The notes under the pieces: generated by a model
Database searches by the model: none
Told to the model about the DNA's origin: nothing
Seen by the model: the letters and a program-made list of their open reading frames with translations, nothing else
Translations under genes and position numbers: made by a program
NCBI RefSeq assembly: GCF_001904745.1
Contig: NZ_MRCD01000045.1
Coordinates: 1-64,000, forward strand
Source of the DNA: Calothrix sp. HK-06
GTDB lineage: Bacteria > Cyanobacteriota > Cyanobacteriia > Cyanobacteriales > Nostocaceae
Length of the DNA: 64,000 bases
Reading direction: 5' to 3'
Shown here: piece by piece, positions 27,102 to 34,523 of the stretch
How positions within the stretch are numbered: the first letter of the stretch is position 1
Layout of the letters: each line of letters opens with the position of its first letter

Positions 27102-27710
27102 CTAGTTTACAAGTTTGAGCGAGTAGTCAGAGTAAATTAAAGAAAATGTTCCCTTGACATACTGGTCTGGTAATTCTCTACAAGTATATTCAATTTTCTC
27201 AAATATCCAAGTCTTTCTTGTCCATAGCTTTACAACCAAACTACTACCAGTATCACACTTGAACATCTTAGAATATACTTGAATTTGAAAATTCGTAGTC
27301 GAAGGTAAAATAGGTGGTTTGCCTGCTTTATTCTTCAATCTTGTACGTTTTTTAAGAGTCTTACAACGTTGTGAATTCTCAATACGTTTTTTCCAACGTT
27401 GAAAATTTGAGTGCCAAGACTTTACGACTCCTGCTGCTTTTTTAATTGCAGCACGTCTGAGGTCTTGAGGAATACGAGCCGATTTTAATTCTTGATTTGA
27501 ATCAATTATTCTCTCATATACACCATAAATACTGTCAGAATTAGTTGCTAGAAACAGCGCCATATTTTCAGACATTTTCGATACATAAAACATCACAGTA
27601 GAGTTAAAAAGTTCCTGAGTTTTTTTGACATACTCTGGATTCTTAGTAACAGCAGTAGCGAGTATTGACTCGTTAACTTGAAAGTGACCTTTTTGTTTCT
27701 TTAATGCCAT
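27102..27710 (-). pseudogene. TnpB (IS605/IS607 OrfB-like), N-terminal part only
   Basis: 202 residues from ATG 27710, with AGGAG 9 nt upstream. The pattern MALKKQKG, NPEYVKKTQELFNSTVMFY, DLRRAAIKKAAGVVKSWHSNFQRWKK, GKPPILPSTTNFQIQVYSKMF and KLWTRKTWIFEKIEYTCRELP matches the wedge/REC part of cyanobacterial TnpB proteins. Such proteins are about 400 residues or more, with RuvC catalytic Asp/Glu and zinc-finger motifs in the second half, all absent here. The frame ends 28 bp from the next gene. No guide-RNA end was identified. It is dead as a nuclease; residual nucleic-acid binding is conceivable. Confidence 0.7.
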
Positions 27711-27720
27711 ATAAATCACT

Positions 27721-27732
27721 CCTGATATCAGG
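27721..27732. promoter_or_regulatory. Palindrome over the TnpB ribosome site
   Basis: CCTGATATCAGG is a perfect 12-bp palindrome that contains the AGGAG ribosome site of the TnpB fragment (minus strand). A related GGATATCAGG lies at 27865. An operator or a self-pairing leader is possible. The remaining gap to 28065 is AT-rich with nothing else supported. Confidence 0.3.
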
Positions 27733-28065
27733 GTGTTGTAGACGCTTTTATTCTTGGCTTGAGTCGAAAATACTACTAATTAGTGTATGATGTCAATATT
27801 TTTAACATCATTTAATATCATCAGTTTCCATTTTTATCAAATTGACAAGTAAAATTTGCTACTGGATATCAGGATTGTAAATACAGTAATAGTTTAAAGA
27901 AATCTTTGTTTTTACCGCAAAGCGGAAAATCTTTCAAGCAGCGATTAGCATCGGCGCCTTCTAGCTAACTTAAAAAATGGTCATTTATCTTAATTCTAAA
28001 ATCAAAGACGGTCACTTAACTTGTCTCTCTACACTTGGTGATAGTTCGACCTAACTTTTTTGACA

Positions 28066-28079
28066 TGCGCTGACGCGCG
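28066..28079 (+). promoter_or_regulatory. TNAC hairpin element 2
   Basis: TGCGC-TGAC-GCGCG: a stem of five pairs (one G-T) around TGAC, preceded by ACA. It lies 32 nt before ATG 28112. Confidence 0.45.
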
Positions 28080-28111
28080 CACAGGGTTGAAAAGTAGTGC
28101 AAGGTCAAACT

Positions 28112-28486
28112 ATGAAGTCAGTCGTTTTAGCTATAATTTTTACCATTACTCTTGCAATAAGCACTCTAGCTCATCAAACTCCACAACAAAGAGAGTGGGT
28201 TACACCAACCAACCTTCGAGTTGGCGACGTATCATCTGTATTGATATGCCCAGTGATATGCCCAGGCGCACAAGGAAGTAAAAACTTGTTCTGGCGAAAA
28301 CCAGACGGTACTTGGTCTAAGTGGGATTCAGATGAGTATGCTCCAGGTGTTTGGAGAAACTACTACACCAACCAGCACCCCACCAAAGGCGCCACTTGCA
28401 CACTAGAAACAAGTCAAGTAACGAAGGTATCGGGAGATGGGGTAGAGTTTGAAGTAATTTCAACAACCAAGATTACTATCAAATAA
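28112..28486 (+). CDS. Small secreted protein
   Basis: 124 residues from ATG 28112 (AAGG upstream; an in-frame GTG at 28097 is less likely). Signal peptide MKSVVLAIIFTITLAISTLA, then a mature domain with paired cysteines (LICPVICPGA, ATCTLE) and tryptophans. Family not recognised. A TNAC hairpin lies 32 nt upstream. An ACCCGATT/AAACGGGT dyad after the stop (28507-28529) may be a weak terminator. The following 28530-28894 stretch is AT-rich with no gene seen. Confidence 0.6.
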   Translation: MKSVVLAIIFTITLAISTLAHQTPQQREWVTPTNLRVGDVSSVLICPVICPGAQGSKNLFWRKPDGTWSKWDSDEYAPGVWRNYYTNQHPTKGATCTLETSQVTKVSGDGVEFEVISTTKITIK

Positions 28487-28894
28487 CAGATAAAGGTGCT
28501 TGTACCCGATTGTCATAAAACGGGTGGAAGTGCCTTCCAAACAACTGGCATTATCTATACAAATTCATAATTTAATATAATATAATAATTTTGTACATTA
28601 ACGAATTATTGGCATTGGGAGGCGCCGTGTGCCTATCTACTTAGAGTCTCAAAACTTCTGGATATTAAATGCAGATGACTCACATATTTATATTATAAAT
28701 ACATAAATGGGTGTGAATTTGCGTTCATTTATAAGACTCTGACATGCTTGATACGTTTATAACTTTATTATCACAAGACATTATAATATTCAATAACTCA
28801 CCGCAAAATTTTTATTTTAAATATATTCAAAAATAATGAAAGTTTTTAAAATTTGAAGCTACCATAATTGATAGTAGAGTTTATTGAATAGTAT

Positions 28895-29611
28895 ATGGAA
28901 ATAAAGTTAGGCTTTGGTGCTGTGCCCAAACCACAGTACATATTTGTAAACAAAGAAGGAAATCATTGTTGGTACAGACTTGAGGAAGATAAACAAGTTC
29001 CTATTGAAGAAAAAGCACTCACGGGAATAATTACAGGTATTGAATGCAATAAGGAGGTTTCAACCCAGTATGGACTAACATACAAAACAGACCTCACCAT
29101 AATGGCGCCTATTCCTCATGTAATCCGCTCTGGGAGAGAATCTTATTTCTCTAAAAGTCTATTATACGGACTAAATACATTATCAGAAGAGGAATTAAAA
29201 AAGCCTTTAACTATCGCCGTTGAACCCGGTGATAAAACAGTGGTTTTCTGCAACATATATAATCCAGAAACATATCAAAGTGTCAACTTTAGTTGGGAAA
29301 ATCATCATAATATTAAGTTAGATGATATTGAGCGCGCAGTATCTAACAAAATAAATAATCTCAATGGCAGTACTGGGTTGTCTCCAACTAAATCCAACCA
29401 AGATAATGAATTATTCAGAGAGTTGATGGACTATAGCTCGAAGTACATTGATACATTACAGTGGCAACCAATACAAGGCAGGAAGTATCTCGAAAATAAA
29501 TATGGTGTCACAAGTCGGCGCCAGCTAACAATTGAGCAGTTACTAGAGTTCACGTTATTCTTGGCTGAATTATCATCATCAGTGTCCGAACCTCAAGAAG
29601 AAGCCGCATAA
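28895..29611 (+). CDS. Hypothetical protein, possibly ssDNA-binding or recombination-associated
   Basis: 238 residues. The first 130 look beta-rich (TGIITGIECNKEVSTQYGLTYKTDLTI), compatible with an OB-type fold. The C-terminus has WQPIQGRKYLENKYGVTSRRQLTIEQLLEF, a helix pattern seen in phage and plasmid DNA-transaction proteins. Ends with an acidic tail. Function is inference only. A 73-residue gene follows 38 bp on. Confidence 0.5.
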   Translation: MEIKLGFGAVPKPQYIFVNKEGNHCWYRLEEDKQVPIEEKALTGIITGIECNKEVSTQYGLTYKTDLTIMAPIPHVIRSGRESYFSKSLLYGLNTLSEEELKKPLTIAVEPGDKTVVFCNIYNPETYQSVNFSWENHHNIKLDDIERAVSNKINNLNGSTGLSPTKSNQDNELFRELMDYSSKYIDTLQWQPIQGRKYLENKYGVTSRRQLTIEQLLEFTLFLAELSSSVSEPQEEAA

Positions 29612-29649
29612 TTCCAGAGTAATTAAATATAATCAGGGCGCCATCTTAA

Positions 29650-29871
29650 TTGAACGAAAAATCACACACATTAAAGATTATGGGTTATCCAAAAGTAACA
29701 CTTGCATCTGCCAACGAAATATTCAATGAAATAGGCATTAAAATAACTCAGCACGAATTAGGTTATTACGAAGCGGTCGGAAAAAACATGAATCTTCAAG
29801 ACCCAAAATTAATTAAACTCACGCACAAAGTTCTCAACCACCTAGTTAGTAAGTCAAAAACCATAGCATAA
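29650..29871 (+). CDS. Small hypothetical protein
   Basis: 73 residues from TTG 29650, or 63 from ATG 29680 (MGYPKVTLASANEIFNEIGI). Mixed alpha/beta, no membrane segment. Not recognised. A further 200-bp AT-rich gap precedes the amidoligase gene. Confidence 0.45.
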   Translation: MNEKSHTLKIMGYPKVTLASANEIFNEIGIKITQHELGYYEAVGKNMNLQDPKLIKLTHKVLNHLVSKSKTIA

Positions 29872-30073
29872 CCACACTACTTAGAATTGAATAAAATTAA
29901 TAAATCACGGTACATATTATTAGATAATTAAGCTCATATGTACTGTAATTTTTTGTAAGAATAAAGCCAAGCCAAGCAAATAATCAATATAAAGTCTAGA
30001 CGCACCGCGTAAAATAATGGGGCTTAAATAAAAAGCCAAACTAAAATCGCCAATTTTACTATTTGTAAATATC

Positions 30074-31654
30074 ATGAATTACTCACAAGTAGGCGCCGAG
30101 TTAGAATTCCTTCCGTTGGCTGAAGTTCCTATGTACAGGCTTCCTCAAACAATTAAAGACGCATTGAAACCAATAACCCAGCTTGCTTCCATAAAACGCA
30201 GTAAACCTTTAGGGCGCCAGCCAAAATTCACACAGTTAATAAACATGCTTTATATCTGTGGTGCCCTTAATGAGGAATTGGAAAAATTTGACTTAAACTA
30301 TAAGTGCAAACTTAATCCAACAGATACACTAAAGATTAAAGAAAGATTATTGAAAACTGCTCAGAAATATGATGCTCCTGAATCCGACATTAACAATGAA
30401 GAGGAATTCAGTAGTATAGAAAAAGGCAATATAGAACAAACTGTATTAAAACTATTCACCCATTTGGAGACTAATTATATTCAAGAAGCAGGTGAAAATT
30501 GCCTTAACATAGGTTTTGACAATTCAGTACATGGCACTAATGCTGCAAATAATGCAAGTTATATTCAGAAATACTATGAGAAAGACGAAAATTTGTGCGA
30601 CCGTCGCTTTGAATTTAAATCCTATTCTGGCATGGAAATCGGCTTTCCAGTATGCAATTCAGCTATTGAAATGGCTAATCTATATAATGTAGTAGTAAAT
30701 GCATTAAAGAAATTAGGAGTACATTTCCCATCGAGCGCCGGGGTTCATCTGCATGTAAGCATAGAACAACCAGAAATGCAGGCGCCTGAATACCTGCACT
30801 ACTTAGCAAATGTTTCAGCAGCAGTTGCAGCTGCATCTCATGCAGTAATGTCAATAATTCCACCCCACCGACGCAACAATAATTTTTGTATGCCAATAGG
30901 GACACACGTTGACGAACATCTGTTAAGACGCAAAAACAAAGCTGACTTGACTCAACTTGGCTATGTGCAGCGAAAAATTAATCAACTCGTCCGTGGTATT
31001 AATGAAGACGAAGAACTACTCAGTGACAAGGAAGCGCTAGCATATGAATTTGCAATTGGATTAATTTACGGTTGCGCGCCCATTCAGCACGAATTCAACT
31101 ATAAAAAGATAAATGAATACGCCGTAACAGCTAATTCTCGTGAAGAATTTGCAAGCCTCGCAGCCAATATTGTACGCAACCCTCGTTGCTTGGCTTGCTC
31201 CCCAGCTCCACTACTAAAAGAAAAACCACTCCCTACTTTTGAATGGAGAATCCTACCCGCAACAGGTGACACAGAACTGCAAGCCAACTGGTTTGTTCTG
31301 CTATCACGAATAATCGAATCTGTTGTGAAGTACGATACTGTAAGCATTAAAACCAAAAAAGGTGTGGATTATGTTCAATATATTAAAGGAGAAGAGGAAA
31401 TCATATTTGAAAACACATTAGACAATTGGCTAGTGTTCACTCAAACCGAAAACAGATTCGGGCGCCAAAATACTAGAGCAAGCATTAATGATAACGCTCG
31501 TTGGCTCTACTTCGATGGCGCCAGTCAAGAAAAACTGTGCCTTGAATCCAACTCCAACTGGTACGAAGGCGAATTTTATCAAGCCAAACCTGACGCACGT
31601 GACAACTGCGACGACCACGCTTTCATATTCCTTGTAGAAGCACTCTCTTTTTAA
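30074..31654 (+). CDS. Amidoligase-family enzyme
   Basis: 526 residues. Landmarks of the glutamine-synthetase-like amidoligase fold (Pfam Amidoligase_2): N-terminal GAELEFLPL, then FDNSVHG, RFEFKSYSG, SSAGVHLHVSIEQP, and a late TFEWRILPATGDTELQANWFVLL. The family joins carboxyl and amino groups with ATP, usually to modify peptides or make gamma-glutamyl-type bonds; bacterial members often sit with a gamma-glutamylcyclotransferase or peptidase. No such partner is adjacent. The 80-residue insertion between GAELE and FDNSVHG is unusual. ATG 30074 directly precedes the motif, supporting the start. Confidence 0.75.
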   Translation: MNYSQVGAELEFLPLAEVPMYRLPQTIKDALKPITQLASIKRSKPLGRQPKFTQLINMLYICGALNEELEKFDLNYKCKLNPTDTLKIKERLLKTAQKYDAPESDINNEEEFSSIEKGNIEQTVLKLFTHLETNYIQEAGENCLNIGFDNSVHGTNAANNASYIQKYYEKDENLCDRRFEFKSYSGMEIGFPVCNSAIEMANLYNVVVNALKKLGVHFPSSAGVHLHVSIEQPEMQAPEYLHYLANVSAAVAAASHAVMSIIPPHRRNNNFCMPIGTHVDEHLLRRKNKADLTQLGYVQRKINQLVRGINEDEELLSDKEALAYEFAIGLIYGCAPIQHEFNYKKINEYAVTANSREEFASLAANIVRNPRCLACSPAPLLKEKPLPTFEWRILPATGDTELQANWFVLLSRIIESVVKYDTVSIKTKKGVDYVQYIKGEEEIIFENTLDNWLVFTQTENRFGRQNTRASINDNARWLYFDGASQEKLCLESNSNWYEGEFYQAKPDARDNCDDHAFIFLVEALSF

Positions 31655-31707
31655 TATCAAGCAGCTAAATTTGTGGGGGAAACTCAACACCCCACAATAT
31701 TTTAAAC

Positions 31708-31950
31708 TTATTCATCAGTATCAAAATACACCTTAGTCACCTTAGCTTTAATATTTTCGTCGCAATCTAAACTTACATGTCGCAAAAACAGAAAAAAATC
31801 CTCAGATGCTTGAAATGCAAACGAGAGAATCCTATAACCATTTTCATAGTTAGCAAGCCAACGGCTTAAACAATACTCTTCAGCTATCGTAATAATCCCT
31901 AATTCAGAATCCGGATTTAAATTTAAAAGTTGAATATCAACACAATACAT
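31708..31950 (-). CDS. Small hypothetical protein
   Basis: 80 residues, MYCVDIQLLNLNPDSELGII and so on, mixed and acidic at the C-terminus. No motif recognised. It ends 53 bp from the convergent amidoligase stop. Confidence 0.45.
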   Translation of the reverse strand: MYCVDIQLLNLNPDSELGIITIAEEYCLSRWLANYENGYRILSFAFQASEDFFLFLRHVSLDCDENIKAKVTKVYFDTDE

Positions 31951-32081
31951 AGCAACTCTACATCAACCGTAAAAACATTATAAACACATTTTTATCTCAC
32001 TAATTATTAATACATGTACTCTACTCACATATAAATCGGTTCGGCTCTCAAGAGACACACCAATAGAACAGTATTCAAGTA

Positions 32082-32420
32082 CTAACCTAGCTTATATTTT
32101 TTTATAATATAGGAAGCAAACACTACAACAAAAAATATGGATACTGACGAAAAGGAATGGGCAACGAGTATTGCTCCTACGGCTGAAACAGTTAAAAGCC
32201 AAGTAAATGGATTAACGGCGCCGACAGTAATCAGGGCAGGGAATGTTTGATGGTCCCGAAGGATAAATCGCACAAAGGAACCCAGCATTGAAAGCACAGC
32301 CACTAGCACAAGATAAGCAAGAATAAACCTGCTTTTCGATGATATTTTTGTCTTGCTCTGAGTGGTCGCGGAGGAAAGCGAGTAAATTCGGTTCTTGTGA
32401 ACGATTGTGTCTGCGAGCAT
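32082..32420 (-). CDS. Possible membrane ORF overlapping the next gene
   Basis: 112 codons. Residues 30-110 form about three convincing hydrophobic helices (FILAYLVLVAVLSMLGSFV; ITVGAVNPFTWLLTVSAVGAILVA; SVSIFFVVVFASYII), whereas the first 30 lie in the shadow of the 316-residue gene. Either it is an overlapping gene or, through a frameshift near 32350, it is the true C-terminus of the upstream protein. Confidence 0.45.
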   Translation of the reverse strand: MLADTIVHKNRIYSLSSATTQSKTKISSKSRFILAYLVLVAVLSMLGSFVRFILRDHQTFPALITVGAVNPFTWLLTVSAVGAILVAHSFSSVSIFFVVVFASYIIKKYKLG

Positions 32421-33162
32421 TTTCTCTTACTCGCCACTCTTCGGCGCCTGCTTGAATAGCCTCCCGGTTCTCTTCGTAAATCTCCACTTTACGCTTACGA
32501 GTAATTAGCCAACGTGCGTATTCTTCAGCATTCTCAACTAAAAAGGTTTCAACGCGACTACTCGAAAACCATTGCATTGGCGCCGCATTTCTTAAGTGTG
32601 GGTTTGGAACTAGCCTATCAGGCTCACCGATACGTTTAATCCAACCTTCACTTAGTAAATAGTTTTGCTTTAAAGAAGACTTAGTTATAAATTTATTCTC
32701 GATAACGCCGTCTTCAGTATCTTCATCTTTGTATAAATCTATCCAGATGTATTTATCTTTAAAATCATCATGAATTCTAGCAACCGCAGTTGGCTTGACT
32801 CCCTCTTTGGGTCTTTTATTTAGCTTTTTAAGTTCGCCAATTGTTTTCAGGTTACGGCGACTGCGTTCATTCCACGTAATAGCTTCCGGTAAACTTGAAT
32901 CAATAAATTCAGTATCTTCACGTCTATACAAGCTGTAATAACTTACACTTAACACTGCTGCCCGTATGGCGCCTTCTTTCAGCTTTAAATTTAAGGGTGC
33001 TAAATCCCATTCTAGTAATAAATCTTTAGGAACTTCGCCATATTCATAACGGTGAACACCAGGACAATTGGTGGATGATTTACTTTTCCAAGTGGCGCCG
33101 CAAACAGTACAATGGTAGCGCTTGTCTTCGGTTTTAGTTAAGTCATGTTTTAAGGTATTCAT
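32212..33162 (-). CDS. Zinc-ribbon-containing hypothetical protein
   Basis: 316 residues. The N-terminus has YHCTVCGATWKSKSSTNCPGVHRYEYG, a CxxC..C..H treble-clef-like cluster. The middle is a polar region with many charged residues (WNERSRRNLKTIGELKKLNKRP). The last 60 residues (KQVYSCLSCASGCAFNAG) look non-coding, and another frame there encodes transmembrane helices, so the real end may be about residue 265 or may shift into the membrane frame. No function recognised. Confidence 0.5.
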   Translation of the reverse strand: MNTLKHDLTKTEDKRYHCTVCGATWKSKSSTNCPGVHRYEYGEVPKDLLLEWDLAPLNLKLKEGAIRAAVLSVSYYSLYRREDTEFIDSSLPEAITWNERSRRNLKTIGELKKLNKRPKEGVKPTAVARIHDDFKDKYIWIDLYKDEDTEDGVIENKFITKSSLKQNYLLSEGWIKRIGEPDRLVPNPHLRNAAPMQWFSSSRVETFLVENAEEYARWLITRKRKVEIYEENREAIQAGAEEWRVRENARRHNRSQEPNLLAFLRDHSEQDKNIIEKQVYSCLSCASGCAFNAGFLCAIYPSGPSNIPCPDYCRRR

Positions 33163-33299
33163 ACAAAGCTGTTATTGCTGTGCATATTTTCGATAAAAGC
33201 ATTATAAGGTATAACGCTTATCTAAGTTAAAACTGGCATTATCTTTGTTCGGCGCCACCAATCAATATTTTTTTAATTAAATAATTTTATAAGCTTAAT

Positions 33300-33480
33300 C
33301 AAGTGCTCAATGAGCAAGTGCTACGAAATTCCGCGTCTGAAACCAGGACAATTGATGGAATATCCTACTACAGAGTAGGAAGGCAATGGCCAGACAGTAA
33401 AGGTCACGACCATACTGAAAACATGCCCTAGTAGCGAACATCTGTAAAAGTACTAAACTTTGGTGCTTTTACTTTTCCTC
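33300..33480 (+). other. Structured non-coding stretch with terminator
   Basis: The 360-bp gap 33163-33524 lacks a gene but holds ordered features: CTACGAAATTCCGCGTCTG, a TCCTAC-TACAGA-GTAGGA hairpin (33363-33380), AAGGCAATGGCCAGACAG, GGTCACGACC, CCCTAGTAGCGAAC, then terminator-like GTAAAAG/CTTTTAC (33444-33472) and TTTTCC. The wording resembles domain I of bacterial group II introns, without an ORF or domain V. It may be an intron fragment or an unknown small RNA. Confidence 0.3.
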
Positions 33481-33524
33481 AAAAAGTAAGTTAAAATAAT
33501 TGTATAATTTCAGTAAATCTATTT

Positions 33525-33692
33525 ATGTCTGGAACTTCTTATTGGTCTGAACCTTATGATTATAGCTGGCACATTATGTTTGTTATTGAGGCTTTTGGTC
33601 ACGATATCAAAGAACATCAAAAACTAGATGCTGCATACTGCTGGTCAGTAATAGAAGGGTTTCGAGAAGACTACGAGTACTACAATAGCTGA
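33525..33692 (+). CDS. Small hypothetical protein, 55 residues
   Basis: ATG 33525 to TGA 33692. It reads MSGTSYWSEPYDYSWHIMFV then IEAFGHDIKEHQKLDAAYCW and a short acidic tail ending EDYEYYNS. Rich in aromatic and acidic residues, with no membrane helix; such composition is unlike random AT-rich DNA. It lies 45 bp after a terminator-like hairpin. Not recognised. Confidence 0.45.
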   Translation: MSGTSYWSEPYDYSWHIMFVIEAFGHDIKEHQKLDAAYCWSVIEGFREDYEYYNS

Positions 33693-33773
33693 ATATTAAA
33701 TTATTAAGGTGCCACTCTTAACTTAAAGTAGGCGCCATTCAAAATAAAGTTTTCAACATTAACAAAAACAATT

Positions 33774-34367
33774 TTAAAATATACTGATTTTGCGCGCGCT
33801 TAATTTAATAAATTCAATTAAATACAGTCCACTAATCAAAAACACATGAGGGTTAAGTTTAAGATATTCATGACAAGCAGTGCTAGTCTTACCCGTATGA
33901 ATAAAATAACCTCCAGCACATTTATTTTCCTTAATAACAGCAGCAAACTCTTGCAAATGAACTAGCTTTATATTCCCACTATACCGTTTAGCCTGTATTA
34001 GATAAAGGCGCCCATCAATATAAACCTTACCATCAATACCGCCGTCGCCTGTGTACCGCGCACCTCGAATTATCTTGTACCCTTGCCGTTGAAAACAAGT
34101 TAGCAAAAATTCTTCAAATACAAACGGTTTAATAGAGCGAAGATATTTAATAACAGCAGGTAAACTATTCGGATTACTTCTAATAATCTTCAATACTGCA
34201 TGAAGCACCTTCTCAGAGTATTGAATATTAATTTGTTTGCTGACTTGTTTACTCAGTTGCGCGCGCTTTACCCGTCTTGCCTTTTTCCTTTTATTAGGAG
34301 GTGTTAGTAGTATTAGAATAAGGAATAATAGGCAAATTATTAATACAACTACTAAAACGTTATTCAT
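33774..34367 (-). CDS. Membrane-anchored Mrr-like restriction endonuclease
   Basis: 197 residues. N-terminal hydrophobic helix (VLVVVLIICLLFLILILL) followed by a basic linker. The C-terminal 110 residues carry the Mrr/PD-(D/E)XK core: FEEFLLTCFQRQGYKI, GDGGIDGKVYIDGRLYLIQAKRY with the catalytic Asp and QAK, and a GGYFIHTG strand. Mrr-type enzymes cut modified or foreign DNA. Membrane tethering is a variation seen in several bacteria. It is divergent from the helicase gene at 34524. Confidence 0.75.
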   Translation of the reverse strand: MNNVLVVVLIICLLFLILILLTPPNKRKKARRVKRAQLSKQVSKQINIQYSEKVLHAVLKIIRSNPNSLPAVIKYLRSIKPFVFEEFLLTCFQRQGYKIIRGARYTGDGGIDGKVYIDGRLYLIQAKRYSGNIKLVHLQEFAAVIKENKCAGGYFIHTGKTSTACHEYLKLNPHVFLISGLYLIEFIKLSARKISIF

Positions 34368-34523
34368 CTGTCTAAAAAATAACTATACTATAATCCAATC
34401 GCATCCTAAGTAGCTTGTCAACAAAGAAATTAAAATAATTTTTTTTCAAATTATCACACATATTAGTAGCATTTTCAGTAGAGTTTTGCTAAAAATGAAT
34501 AAACACGATACACACATTTGAGG

